Under the pieces are notes generated by a model. The model was not told the DNA's origin. It made no database searches and saw only the letters and a program-made list of their open reading frames with translations. From Pocillopora verrucosa (lineage: Eukaryota > Cnidaria > Anthozoa > Scleractinia > Pocilloporidae), in assembly GCF_036669915.1 (NCBI RefSeq), contig NC_089321.1, positions 16,382,093-16,446,092 of the forward strand: a DNA stretch of 64,000 bases, in the 5' to 3' direction. Position 1 is the first letter of the stretch. Every line of letters starts with the position of its first letter. This document shows positions 11,061-26,000 of the stretch, piece after piece. Both the position numbers and the translations under genes were made by a program.

Positions 11061-14000
11061 ATGGAGGGGGAAAGAATTCTTAAGGCGCTTCTGAATGGTG
11101 AAACAGACGATCTCTTTGAAGATACCAAGGTTGGTCTTCGCCAGTTTCACAACGAGTTTTCTTGCTTTTGATAGTTTTAAAGTTTTATACAGTTGTTTGT
11201 TTGTGGATAATGACAGCATTTTGAATGCATGGAATAATTATGTTTATGTTGTATGTTTTAAGAACTACCTCTCTCCATTGCGATCACCTCTGAATGCCAA
11301 AAATGGCTGCAAGTTGGGCTGCAAAATTGCAGAAGAATCTGTGTCAAAATACACATTGTTTTCAACCAAGTTTCTGAGATGTGCTATTGAGACCTTGAAA
11401 AAGGTCAAAACAAAAGGGAAACACCTTGATGAAATCACAAACTCCTTAAATTTAGGTAAGTGATGACTTCATAGTTAGTGTGCAGAGTTCACGGTAAGTC
11501 TGTCTGTCAACAAGTTGGTTGTTAGCTTTGTGGAGTAGACAGCAGGCTGAAAATTTGAGGGCTCCTTCCTGGGGTCGCAAGGGGGGTGGGTGGGTGCTTC
11601 CCCACAAAATATCATTTTTGAAATATTATTTCTGAAATCTATTTTATGCATTCAGTTGGAGTTATATGCAAAGCAATATGGCTTTTAGTTGGCTAGCTGA
11701 GTAAACATGTGCCATTAACATGTAGCAATTGGAAGAGTGCTCAACTAGCAAAAAAATGCAAAGGCATTAATGTTCTTGTAGAATGTGTAAATGGCTTTTC
11801 AGAACGTTGTCTGTTTATGAAACTTTCTGTTGCAGTGACTTGTTTTAATTTTTATTTCAGTTTTTTGTTCACCATTGACAAATATTATTTTATTAAAAGT
11901 GGGCAACTCAGAAATATAGTTAGCTGGCTTTTTAGTTGGCGGGTGGCACCTAATGAGAACCCTGATTGTATATGACCTTTTTTCCCTCCAAGCATCTGAA
12001 ATAAAAAAATAACTGGCCCGATATCAACAAAGACTCAAAATTTTGTTGTTTTCCTTTCCTCCAATAATCAAGCTTACAATTGATTGAATCTCTTACTCTA
12101 GTTCCAAGTTGTATTAAAATGGGAGGGGGAGGGGATAACACCCCTGTAAAATCTCTAAAACACCTTACATCACTTTGGTGAAACCGCTGTTTTAACTTTA
12201 ACTCTTTAACTCCCAAGATCTGCTTATAAAATTCTCCCCACCAGCTGGTATGCATTTCCTTGTTAGTTGGTTAGTGTTGGGTCAAGGTACATGTAACAAC
12301 TTCTACATGTTAATTTGGAGTATTCTCATTACCTGCTTTCTGGATAATGTATGGATATTCTAGGGAGAAGTTACTTAACTTGTAAATCATTTCTGGGAGC
12401 TTAAGGGTTAATATGTACCAATGAACAACTTTCCTCAGAGGGTTGAAAAATAATAACTTTGTTTATGAAAGTTCATACATGTTGCTTATCAGAAGTAAAG
12501 TGGTAAGTGAATTGATGACTGACTAACTCACAATTCTCTGCATTTTTGGTTTAGTGAGTACATTGCTCAGTGACACATTAGCTATTGAGAATGGTAAATA
12601 CCTCAAGTTTATTCCTTCTCTGGACCAACTTGGCAAGACGATATATTTGATTATGGTTCAGCTTATATCTAAGTCACAGTTTGACAAGGCTTTTTGTCAT
12701 GCTAGTGACTTGCTCAAGTTCATTCAAGTTGTTAAATCATGGAAAAACTATGACAGTGGAAAAATGGAGAAGGAGCTCTCTTCACTTGCTACTCGAACAT
12801 CTGATGCTTTGCTTCAAGGAGCAGGAAAGTTAGAGGAAGTGAAGGTAACTGCAACAGAAAGAGCATCTCATTTGTGTGTTGTTTTGGACTGGAGAAGGTT
12901 GTCATTACTTTTCCAAGTAGAAGAGGTCACACCTTCTTCACTGAAATCACTTGTGGATAAAACTTTGAAATGTGGAACAAAATATCAGCTTGACTGTGGG
13001 CAGAAGAATGTCGATTTTAAGTATCTGACAAATTTCTTTGAATCTGTTTTTAACAAGCTCATGGTGAAGTTTGGACAACTGATCATTGGTTGTTTAGACT
13101 CAATCTTGTTTGTAGCTGAACTAGGATTTCACTATGGCAGGAGTTGCAGCAAAGCTGGAATGTCAATGCAAGCCTTAGATGTTTTTGACAAACTCTTGGA
13201 AATTTCAAGAAATGTCATCCATACCAAGAATGGACACTCAAAGCTTCATACACCACATCAAATTTGTTGTTGCATTTGTTTCATTGGCAAGGCTACAATT
13301 TTGTTAAACTGCTCCTCAAATCCAACATCAGAAACTCTTGATTCTCTTGAAACAGTACTGTCAGAGGGAAGCAGACTACTTTCACAACTATTAAAATGCA
13401 AGGGTTTGTCATCATCAATGTTGAAAGTTGTTTCAGATTCCTTAGAGTATTTCAGAGTTACTTTACAAAATTATTCCACCAAAGAAACAAAAAAAGCAAC
13501 ACCCCTCTCATGGAGAATTTGTCAAGAGGCAATGCAGCTACTCAAGTTATATGGGACAATTCTGTCACGTCATTGTGAACTCATCAAGAATGCTCTGCGC
13601 AAAGCCAGCAGTGACAACTTGATTTTACAGTATACCCAACAGTTACAAAAGACCACAGCAAGACAACTGACCCTCTTGAACTTTGTAATTTCTTCTTATC
13701 AAGATCAGCTGAAAAGTGAAGAGAAGGCAAAAGTTTGTGACAGGAGTTCAAGGTTAGGAAATCCAAATATGTATCTATTAATTCATATAAAAACACCAGT
13801 GATGATGTATGTTTTGGTTCAGTTTTATCCTAGGTTCAAACTTTACCTTGTCTTAAATGTATTAGCATACATTGCCATATCCAAAACAAAAGAAAATTAA
13901 GTTTGAACCAATGTTAAGATTGAATTGCAACAACTATATTATCATTTTGATAATAAATTTGAGTGTAGTGAAGTGGATGATCTCCATTATCAGGTAGAAC

Positions 14001-17000
14001 TCCTTATCCTGTGAAAGAAAAGTATTCTACTGTACAGTTCATTACTACAGTATGCAAGGGGTTAAGGGTAAAATACATGTTTAGTGTATGTTAATTGTTG
14101 CACAAAGTGTGGTTTTTGATACAGTTTTCTTTTATTCACAGAATTTATATCCTAAGAGAATGTTTTACAGTTGCACAACAGGCAAACAAGGTTATTCAAA
14201 ATGCTCTTGAAGATCCTGACATTCCTATGTCTCCAAATGAGCTGCGATGGCTAGGTAGCAGTGTCTACAATGTAGGCTGTGTGTCCTATAAAAGTGACTG
14301 TTTTGCTGAGGGAGTGCCATTGCTGGCTCTTGCTTGTGATGAGTTAAAAATCTGGAGCTTTGGGGCTGAAACAGAGGAGAAAATTGTTCTCCAAGCTGAA
14401 GAGGTACAGTCTGTTAAATTTGTTAAGTGTCATATTTGAAGTTTAATGAAATAATATTTCTGTTGAACTATAGTTTTATCCTCTGGATGAGGGTTTTCCT
14501 TGCATAAAATGTTACATTCAAGTACTGTTTCAACAACTGACTTTTGGGAGGCTGGTATTCTAAGCTAGAACAGGATCATTTAATACAATCAACAACTACC
14601 AGCACCTTACAAATGTTTTAATTACCATTAGATAAATACATGTAGAAGCAGTGAACAACATTGTTGGACCTACAAAACTGACCAATCAGAATTTTTTGAC
14701 ACTGCATTGCACTTACAGGAAGAAATATGGTGTCACAAGGGTCCTTTTTGTGACCATCCCTAACTATCCAATGAAATAATATGGTCATTTGTTACTCTCC
14801 TGTTCGAACTTGAAGGTGAACATTTAAGAGTTGTTGGTTCAGTGGACTCTGGAGTGAAAGTTCACTGGCAGGGTCATTGTGGCATGTTTGTGGTCAAGAC
14901 ACTTTACTCTCACTATTCTCTCTTTACCCAGTGCCTAGTTGTTCAAAAGGCAGAAAGAGATAAACTGGGATTAAAAGTTTAACTTGTCCTTGATTTCCCT
15001 CGCTAGCTAAATCATACTTTGAACAACTCAGTTTTTAGTTAAACTGCTTTGTGGTGGAGGGTGGGGTAACCTTTTCATGAAACTGGTATTACTTCCAGAG
15101 GAATCACTAATACTACATAGTAATCAATTCATCGAATTACGGTCAAGTGGCCAACGGTTCAACTCACCAACGCCAACTCGCCTACTTGTAAAATCGAGTA
15201 GAAACATTGGCAAGTTGGTCTTCAATCCTGCAGAACTTATTAGAAGTTAAACATATAGAAAAGCAAAAGATCTATAGTACAAAAACAAGTTTTTTTTTCT
15301 TCCAACAAATCAAAAACCAAATCGGTCAGATTTTTTTTAGATTTTAGAAAACTTGGCTTTCTAGACAAGATCTTTAGTAAAAAACAAGTCTTTTTTATTT
15401 CCAACAAAGTTTGTAAGGATGTCAAGGCAAATAAAGCAAGGTGAATATTGTCAAAATATTAACAAACAAAAAAGATGCAAACGAGTTCTTGTGACATCCC
15501 TATAAACTTTGTTGGAAATAAAAAGAATTGTTTTTTACTTTTAAGATCTTAAAAGATCTTGTCTAGAAAGCCAAGTTTTCTGAAAAAAAATCTGAGCGAT
15601 TGACATGATGAGTCTTTACAGTGTTGTTGTCACACAATAACTCATTTGCATCTGAAGCTTTTATAATCATTGGCAATGTTTACCTTGCTTTATTCACAAT
15701 GAGATCCTTATAAACTTTGTTGGAAGAAAAAAATAGTTTTTTTACTAAAGATCTTTTACTTTTCTATATTTTTAACTTCTAATAAGTTGTATTGGATTGA
15801 AGACAAACTTGTTGACATTTCTACTCGATTTTACACATCGGCGAGTTGGCGTTGGCAAGTTGATCCGTCAGCGACTTGACTGGATACCAATTCATGATTC
15901 TGAAACTGGAATAAACTGTGACAAAATTGGCCAAGTTGGAAATGTTTGAAAGGCAATGTTTGAAAATGATCTTCAGGTGAAGCTGCTCACAAAGTATGCC
16001 TTACTGGTTGACTGTCAAAGAAGAGCTGGAGGAATCAGGGATGCACTAAAGACTGCTACAACTCTGGTCCTGATAGCACTGAAAACAACCCCTGATGCCC
16101 ACATCATAAAACAGCAAGTCAAACTGTGGGCCTCAGTGAAACATGAGCTGACAAAGAATCTTCAGAATGGAGAAAAACTGTTTGAAAGATCCAGGTTAGT
16201 AAAACAGTTCAAAAGAAATATCACATAAATTTTTATTTTTTTATGTAGATTAATTTGAAAGCTTGTTTGTTATAAGCTGATCTCATATCATACTGTGTAA
16301 ACAAGGTTAAGATAGTGCAAAAAGGATCACATGCATGCATGTTGATTTCATAATCACTCAGAATGTACTTCCTGAAATTATTATGACATAACCATGGAAA
16401 TGTAAGAGATTTTTCTTTATTGCAGGGTCAAGGCTTCCCAGGGATTGAACAAATTATAAGAGGGAAGAAAAATGGGGGCCTTCTCCTTATAGTTTTATTG
16501 TTGACTCTGGAGATAAAAGTTGTAGTGATCATTTAAGTTTAAATGATATTATAACAGCATAGAACAATGGTAAGAATCAATAAAAGAGGAGACAGTCTAA
16601 AGAAATTTGTTGGTTCCTCTTTTCTTCCCAGAACCCTGTGCAGTGCATTTGCAGAGCAAGAAGATGCAGAAGGTGTTGAAGAAAGCCAGCTTTGTTTTGT
16701 TTTACAGGAAGAGCTTGCTTGTTACAAGACAAAAAGGTAACAACAGGAGCTTCTAACAAGATTTTCATTTGAATCCTGACGTTTCAGCTAATGCTTTCTT
16801 TTATAAGTGAAGTACCTGCCCAAAGGTTTAATTTGCCCTTAACTTTTTTCAGCTATGACACAGCAGTAGAGCAAATTGCAGTCATCAAACAGATAATGGA
16901 GCTGTACCTTGTTCAAGAAGATGAATTCCACCATGCGTCAGCTATGTTAGAACTTGCTATAGCTTTGCATAGCCTAGGAGATGTAGAGCTTGAAGAAGAG

Positions 17001-20000
17001 AAGTAAGTGGAAGATAGTTTCATGCATTAAAGGCCTATAGTGCTGATGAACAGGATGGCAAAATGATTGATTGCATGTAAAACATGATTGCATGTAAAAC
17101 ATGATTGCATGTAAAAAAAAAATTGCAAAAGGAAGGAAGATTTGGTTACAGTTAAACCTGTGTCAGGCAGGCACCTTGTATTAAGTGGACTCTACTGACC
17201 CAAGCCTGAATTTTTTTCTCCCATATACATGTTGTGGTTCAATTTTATCCTTGGTTCAAATTTTCTTTTACTTTGTTTTTGGGTATTGTAATGTATGATA
17301 ATGAGTTTGAAACAAAGGAAAATAAAATTTGAACCAAGGATAAAATTGAGCCACAACATACACATGTATTTTGAATTTTGACATTCAAACTGCACAGATT
17401 GCAAAATGACTCTTAATTATTTGAAGTAGTTGAAATGGATCAACTGCACAAAATGCATAACTAGCTTAAATGGTTTCATTACACAAACTGCTCAATCTAG
17501 CTTAAGCGGTTTAACTATTTAAGATAGTAGTATAGCAGCTGGGGCTTTTAACGCATATTCACCAGACATCAATGATTCTGTGTAGTTATTATTGCACGGT
17601 AATTTTCCGCTGGCTTTTTCATATAATACTTACTATTTCCTGGAATCTAACTGTCTTCCCTGGTTTGACTACTTAACCATTTAAACAACTTTACTAATTA
17701 AGATAGATTGTGCAATATGTGCAGTTTAACTGTTTAGCTAATTTGACCATTTAAAAAGTTTAATCAATTACTCAGCTGATACCTCTTCAAGTGGACATGG
17801 ACATCAAATTTAAACCCTTTTCAGTTTAATCCTTTCTCAGTTTATAAAACCTGCTTCAGTTGGGAACCACTTTTAGAAATTTGAGTCGCATTTACTTAAA
17901 GTTTTACTTTTAATAGTTTCTACTAGTAATTGAGTGTTATTCCTACCCAAAATGGTCAGATTCTAAAGGTTGCTCCTTAAAACTTTGTTTTATTTGGGGT
18001 GTAACCCTTTACCTCTTAAGAATGACTGGGATCTACATGTCATTTCTCTTTATAGCATCACTGCTCAATCAAACATTAAGGTCATGAGAATAAAGAAAAT
18101 AATTCAGCAAACTAAAGAAGCTCCTGATTTACAAGCAAACTTCCCTTCTCAGTACTATAGGAAATGTATAAGGAGCAGTTTGGAAAACATAGATGATGTA
18201 TACCAGTAATTTGTACCTATGGTCATTTCATACCCATGGTCATTTTGTACCCATAGTTGTTTCATAACCACAGTCATTTCATATCCATGGTTGTTTTGTA
18301 CCCACAATCATTTTGTACCCATATTAGTTGTTTCATACCCATGCATGGTCGTTTCATATCTACAGTTGTTTTGTACCCATGGTTGTTTTGTATCCAGTCA
18401 TTTCATACCCAAATTCAGTCAATTTGTACTCAGTTTGAGCCAGTTTGTACCCAAATGGCTGGTTCATTCCTAATATACATTCATTCAAAATACCTCACAC
18501 ACAAGCACATGAACACATGTTGATTGTTGTGTATGACAAATTAGTAGAGCCAAGCAATCAAGATCTGAGCAAAGTTCTTTTGCGTATACTTGCAACCTTG
18601 TTAACACAAGATAAGTGTGATATTTTTAATGAACCAGTCTATTGTTTACACTTTTGACTTTCTTGACAATGAAAGTTATTGGAAGTGTGATATTTTTCCC
18701 CCTTAGTTATTAGCAGTTATAGATTTGTTTATTTGTTTATTCTATTCTTACTATAAATACTTAACTCAGAAAAGATACTTTTTTAGTATGGGCACAAAAG
18801 GACTCAACTGAATAGGTGCAAATCAACAGAACTGCATGGGTACAAAACAGCTGTGGGTACAAACTGACTGGTAACAACATAGTAGGTTGATGTTTTAACT
18901 ATTGTTGCCCAACTTACTGAACCCTTATTAAGCAGACATTAGCAAGAGTTCTGCCAGAGCCTGCTTAACATGTAACTCACTGCATCTTTGTTTCTTCAGA
19001 TCTGCACTTGAGTACTGTCAAGAAGCTGGGGAGATTCTAAAGCAGTTATTGGACTCAGAAGGCTGCAAAGATGAGGAGGGAAACTTGAAAGCATGTCTGC
19101 TGGATAGACTTGGTGCTGTCTATTTATGGCAGGCTTTGTTTGAGCACAAAGATGCCATGAATAACAGAGCAACTTCAGCAATGCAAGAGCTCAGTGACAG
19201 TTATGAAGCCGAAGAGGTACACCAGTCTTGATAAGATCTGAAAGATTAACTTTTCAAAACCAATGACAATGTATTTCTCTGTTAGCTAGTACTGAGAATT
19301 TACAGTTACCTCCCAAAGCCTTATTAAGTAACCCTTTTGATAGTTGTTTTTGGCCCCTCAGCTCAACAGGCTTAGAGAGTAAAAATACACAGTTAATATG
19401 AAACTAACTTGAGCATACAAATCTATTTTTTCTTTCTTCTCTTTTTGCAGTACCTCTCTGGAAACCATTAGTTATAGATAAAAATAAAACGATATTGTTA
19501 GCTTACATCCTTACTAAGTGTGACTTATGTTAGAGAGGCACTGGTGAAAGTTAAAGGTTAAGTCCATACCTGTGTGAATTGATCCAGCCAGGAGTGTTGC
19601 CACTAACCCTGGATGGGGTGCTTTTCCATCATGGGTTACCCCTCTGTCCTAAGCATTTAGTGAGGCTCCCCTGACAGTTTGCTGGTACCTATCTTTACTT
19701 CTGGATGCAGAAAGGCATTATTAGAATAAAGCATCTTGCCCAAGAACACAATTTGATGACCTACCCAGGTCTTGAAGCTTGACCTCTTGAGGTCATATTA
19801 GCTGTTAGTCCACTGTGCCTCCAACTAAGGGAGGCACTGGAGCAAGGTTTTGATTTCAGTTATCTTGAAGTTGAGAGTGTTACTTGAATGTGTAAACCAG
19901 AATTGGACTGATTTTACATTGTTCCTTTTTATTAACAAATTTGCAGGAGCAAATTGTTTTCTTTGATAAAATGTCATGTGCTTGTCCTACTATGAACGTG

Positions 20001-23000
20001 AATTTTGTTATCAGTTTTTTTTTCTAACAACAGTATACATGTACATGACTTGTGCAACCATGCAGAAGGGAAAGAGGTTGTGACATTGGACCTTAGATGC
20101 ATCCCTAAAAGTATCTCATTCCCTGAAAGTATCAGACTGTTAAATAAAACTTTGGTGCTACATTTCAGATAGAAGATATTTGCCTGGAGCAACCATTTAT
20201 GGCATCACTTCATGCAGCTTTGGAAACATGGACAGCACTAAGAACCAAATCACTGCAACAAGACCCCAGTGGAAAGGTAAATGTTTCCTGGTGAAAGCAT
20301 TTTGGGACAATGTATACTTTTTGATCTTGTCAAAACTTTTTATGATGTGAGATTTCTTTCTTTGAAACTGAGTGAACTTATAATATTCCAAGAATAGTTT
20401 TCTTTCATGAGGAATTTGTCATGAGAACTAAATATGTAACTGATCAGCTTTTAATACTCTTAGAGGTTTCACCATTGGTACTTAAACACTCTGAAAGATG
20501 TGTCATTAGAGATTTATGGGATTGCAAATTTCAACACTGTATTAGCAGTAAGTCTGTACCCTGTACCCCAAGCCAAGTGGCCCATCTTGTCAGAGTTTAT
20601 CTGGGTATCCATAGCACGATACAAGGAGGAATATTACTATCCCTCCCCCCCAGATGGGATGCCAGTCCAATCACAAGGTCACCACCCTCACTCCCCCAGT
20701 ATTTCATCAGGCTTCCCTTGACAGTTTGCCACCACTGATCAATACTCCTGAGTCAAAAGAGGTGTTGTGAAAGTGCAGTGTTTTGCCCACAAACACAACA
20801 CAAAGACACAGCCAGGTCTCAAACCTAGACCTCATAACTGTAACTCCAGTGCACTAATCATCGGGGCATTGCATCCCCCACTGTAGATCATACATTTATT
20901 CTTGGATTAATGTTAGCCTCGTCGATTTTTTATGTTTCAGGTTAACCTGGACCATTTTATTAATCCTGAGGAGACATATTGTTACTTGCTTATCACAGCA
21001 GAAATGTTTGGGCTTTTAAAACAGGTGAAACTTGCTACAAACTTTCATAGGTGACAATTTGGATTTATCACAGGCAATGACTGTTCATGCAGTGCTGTCA
21101 TAACATTATGACCATGGCAATAGGAATGTTTAAAAAAAATTTCAGTGCAAGGAATGACAACAGTGTGAAGAGATTTTTATATATGATGATAAAGTCTACC
21201 ATTCAAAAGATTTTCTCCATTCAGGTCTTTTTTATTTTGTAAAATTAAAATGTTTTTTCAAGTCCTTCACTTTGTTATCAGTGGTGTAATGAATGATTCA
21301 GCTCCTGTGTTGGTAGGGGTTATAATAAATGTGGTTTTATCAGCTGGGTTGATAATATAAACTTAATGTATGTTCCTGAGGGAAACAGTTAGTTTTGTTT
21401 TCCCAAGAGTCCTGATGTTCCCTGAGACAAAGTTGAGGGAAAACAAAACTAGCTAGTGCTAAGTTTCCCAAGGGACCATCAATTAAGTGCTTTGTCATAT
21501 ATAATTACACTTCCCCTTAAACAATTATAGGGCAAAAACAAACAAACAAACAAACAAACAATCAGGTATATAACAATATTAACTGGCCACTGAAAAGAGT
21601 TTTTAAAGCTGGTGTTAGGTTAGCTCTTCATCAGAGCTAACAATGAAGGGCTAATACTTGAAATATCAACTTTAGAAACTCTTTTTGGTGGCAAATTTAC
21701 ATGTACATAGTCAACTCAGCTGATGAAACCAAATTATGTAAAGTAACCCCCACAGTTACTCCTTAGAAACTTTCCCCTTTTATTCTTCTAATGAATGAAT
21801 TGTTTCCTCGCAGCCCCTCAAAAAGGTTGGTGCTCTGTACATGGCTGCCAGTATATCCCAATCATTTGGTACCAAAGATATGCTAGATAGTGGATTGTGT
21901 GCCCTAAGTGATGCTGTTCACTTGTTGTGTGACATGCTGGACTTGTCACATGCTTCAGTTATTCTGTCTCATGCCACCAACCTGATGAATAGATTTGAGC
22001 CATGCAGTACATCATGGGTTCAATTCTTGTTGGCCAAGAGTCACTATTTGCTGGTGACAGGAAAGGTATAAACAATCAAAATCATTATTAACCCTTGGCT
22101 ATCACTTCCATGAGAAATTTTCCCCCCTGTCTACCACACTCTTCTCATGATGTTAGTTTGGAGAAGTCGGTAGTGGTTCCTATAATAATTCCCTAATGAA
22201 TATTTTTCTCTATTCTTATCACTTGTCTTCTTGATATTATTTTTATTGTTGTTGTTGTAAGGAGAATCCTGTCTTGGTCACACTCAATCATACAGACATA
22301 TGGTACACTTGCTATTACTAGGTGCCAAATAACTTGGAACTACCTTAAGCAGGGAGACTATGAACCAGCTAGTCTCAGAGATCAAATTGTAGTATATAGT
22401 GTAAGTGGGCCCCTTTAGATTCTCTCATCTCACTTGGAAAAAAAAATAGCTATTTTTAAACAGATGATTGCTTAGCTTGCTACATATGTGTTGCTCATGA
22501 TTCTAACAGATTAATGTTTAGTTTTCAGAAGGAGAGGACTCTCTAAAAGAAGCATCAGAGAGTGAAGTCTTTACACACAAGAGCTATAAGTCACACCTGC
22601 TGAAAGCTAGATGGCAATCAATTTGCTGTAAATATGCAATGTTCCCACCTACAGTCCATGAATTTAAGATAGTTGTTGGTACGTTCACTTTTTGTCTTTG
22701 GAAATACATCTTTCCAACAGCTAGGTCTGCTTTCTCTACAATTATTTAGTAACTTTTCATAATGGGAATGGGTGAACATTCCATCAGGTGGCTCTTCTTG
22801 TCCACTGATTCCAGGTCAAATTGGATTTCAATGTTGGTTTTTGGAGGACCCTGTAGAAAGACCTGTAGAGCAAGGACAAGAACCAATAACAAACTCAACC
22901 CACATGCGGCACAAGGTCCTGGAATTGAACCTATGGGAGGAGGAAAGGGCTCTTACCACTGCCAACCCCACCTTCCCAATTGATATTTATTTTTCACGCT

Positions 23001-26000
23001 GGAACTGTTGCCTAGTGACCTGCTTTAAACATTTAGGCAGAATTAATACCAACAAAACAGTCTGTTCAACCAGATAATGTTTGGTACTAATTAACCACTC
23101 AATCAGTTGATCAGTTTATCAGTCATTACCAACAGTTAATTTGTTCTTAATTATTATCATTTTTAGATCCTCTACTTGGTTCATTGACTCCTCTGGAATG
23201 GGCCATAGATGAGCTTCATAAGCTAACACAAATGGCTGAGGAGATCTTTGGTTTGGATGTATTTTGTACTGGCAAACAGATGCACAAACAAGAGGTAAAT
23301 TTGTCAGGTAAGGGAATTGGAAAATTTTTGTGTCCATTCTTGACACAACTCTGGAGAGCTCTGTTTTGCAAGGTAGTACCCCTGATTTCTAAGAGCTTCC
23401 ACTTTGGACAATGTGTCCTGACAATCGGGATGATATACTTAAGTTATGTGGTAAGCAATACTGCACAGTCCTACTTCAGGCTTTGAGATAGAGTCATGGT
23501 TGTAATTTGATTAGTTAAAACCCTACTTTAAATAATAGGGAAAGTGTAATCAAACTGGCCTGAAACATGAGAAGTTTTCATCTTTTTTATCATTGAACTT
23601 TTTAATGCATATTCTGACATCTACTCTTTTTGTATGTGAAGATTTGCTAGCCAGGTCAGAGGGTTCTGGCCAAAGCCTTTTTAGACTGTCTATCCTAAAT
23701 GACTTGCTGTCAGCCCTGTTACAAGTTGGTCAGCTGTATGCTCATCAGGGAGCTGTGAGGGAAGCATTGAGGCAATTTGTGGATGGAATTACACTGGCAA
23801 GGCAATTTTGCTTGCCATACAGGTAAACTATTCATATTCAGTAAAAGTTCTGTTAAAGTTTTGGACCCTCACCAAAACAAAATGTCTGTGATCTTTTAAG
23901 AAAAAAATAAAGTTAGATACTAAGCCAATCATAAAATTTAGTTTAAAGATTGTTGTAAGAGCTCCAAATTTCAAACCTTTTTGGAACAGAGGGCATTAGT
24001 ATGAAAACTGCTACAGTAAAAAGTGTGTATTTTATTTATATTGTAACTTACATATTTCACATATATTTTGATTGGTTCTTACCTGTGATCTGTTGAAGGA
24101 TAGATACATAGATGATGTTACCTTGGGTCTGTTCAGTAATAGATCACACAATGTCTAAATGTGTTAAACATTAGTGACACACTCAGCTGCACCTCACAAG
24201 CCACTTCTGTGATCTTGCCACATATTGATGTAATGTGTGATCTATACTAACTGAACAGAAGCACAGCAACACACCAAATGTAGAATTTATTTGTGAACCA
24301 GATTGAAACTTGATTGTAACCTCGAGAATTTGTTCTTATTGTCCATAATTGCTTGTTTGTTTGAGTGCATTATTATTTTGAGATTAGAAAAAAGGTGAAG
24401 GAGTTCAGTCTGAGATTTGAATGTTCTAAAATCAGATCTTTGAATTTTTTAGGACTATGGAATTTCTTATCAACCTTGCGCAGCTTGAGGTGATGCAAGG
24501 CAAGACAGAAAAGAGCCAATTTAGGGTTGATCAGGTGCAGAGAATCCTTCGACCAACTATGAAATCTGAAAGCAAGTCTAAACTCTCCGAATGTTGTGTT
24601 CAAGAACCACTGTTCACAGAACATCCACAAACATGTGAATGTGTAGGGTGCCTTGATCCTGTATTGCATGTTATCTTTGTGGAGTACTTGATGAGTCTTT
24701 CCAACCACCTTGCACTTACCTCAAGACCTGAACAATCATTGCTAGCCTTGGATGTGGCCAACTTAGTTTGTGAAACTGCTATGTATAAAATAAAACATGC
24801 TTTAAAGAGACTTGATGCTGTTGTGTATCCTTTGGAAACCAATGATGAAAGTTCAAAGGGAACAAAGAAAAGAAAAGGAGCCAATTCTGGAAGAGGGAGA
24901 AAACAGAAGAAGGATGCAGTGGCAACAGAATGCTCTATTTCACAGTCCATGTTCAGTCAGCATCAAGTTACTTTGCATTGCATGAATGCCAAGACCTTAC
25001 TTCAGAATGGAAACCTTACAAAAGCCAATCTTGTGTTATCAGAAGCAATGGTGCTATTACACTATTTAGAAAATGTTAATCAGAGCACCCCAGCTCACTT
25101 GGTGCATCATAAAGCCATTTTACTCCACTTACAAGGAGTAGCAGCATTGCTTGGAAACAGGAATTTGGCTAGTGAAGTTTCTGTAGATTGTAACTGGTTT
25201 TATAAGACTCAGATGAACACCACATCTTGTGGAAGTACAGAAGAAAATCCTATTGTTGTTGTGGATGATGAAGAACCTGAGCTTGAAATGCCAAGAAAGG
25301 CTTCAAATAGAAAAACCAGGACTTCTAAAGCTGTGGAAAAAACTTCTACTTTGGATAATGGGAGGAAGAAATCCTCAAGAGCAAAGGGCAGGGGAAAGAA
25401 CAAAAAAGTAACAGAGGAGCATTTAGAATGTGAGAAATCTGATGCAAATCCTGAACAAAAGCCAAAGCAACAAACTAGGAAACCATCTAAAGCTATTTGT
25501 TGTGATGTGGGTGATCATATCCAAGGTATAGACCATTGTTTCCCAACTCTCATTCCATAACACACCAGTATCCTCTCTAGACATAGGACCATTTGAGATG
25601 GTCCCACCACAATTTTGTGAAAAATCATACCACCTAAAAATCTCAGCACTTAATAGGACTAGCCTGTCTGAATTAGATGCATATCAGCTACAAATTATTC
25701 AAGTTGTTGGTTTTGTTTTGACATTTCTCTCTTTCCTTCCCTATCCAGCTTCTGTCAAACAGCTCAATCAAGCCATCCAGTACTTCAGTGAAGCATTTAA
25801 TCTCTGTCAAGTGTGTCCTCCTCCTGCCCTGTTCTCTGACATCTGTCAAGGATTAGCCTTCTGCCTTGGAAGATCAGCACCTGAACTCACAACATACTAC
25901 TTGAACTTGTCCATGTCTGTTACTCTCAGACATCAAGCTGTTACCAGAACAGGAAAGAGAATAAAGTAAGAACTTACTATAAATTATTGATTGACTATTA

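Noticed and set aside
18219..18523. Two overlapping open frames rich in Tyr, Pro, His and Cys
   Set aside because: They are translations of the 20-bp minisatellite arm of the element at 18203-18871. Repeats whose length is near a multiple of three produce such frames by chance.
20421..20738. Two overlapping frames of 105 and 73 codons in a separase intron
   Set aside because: They lie in a SINE (20560-20880) between exons 9 and 10 of separase, whose frame joins perfectly without them.
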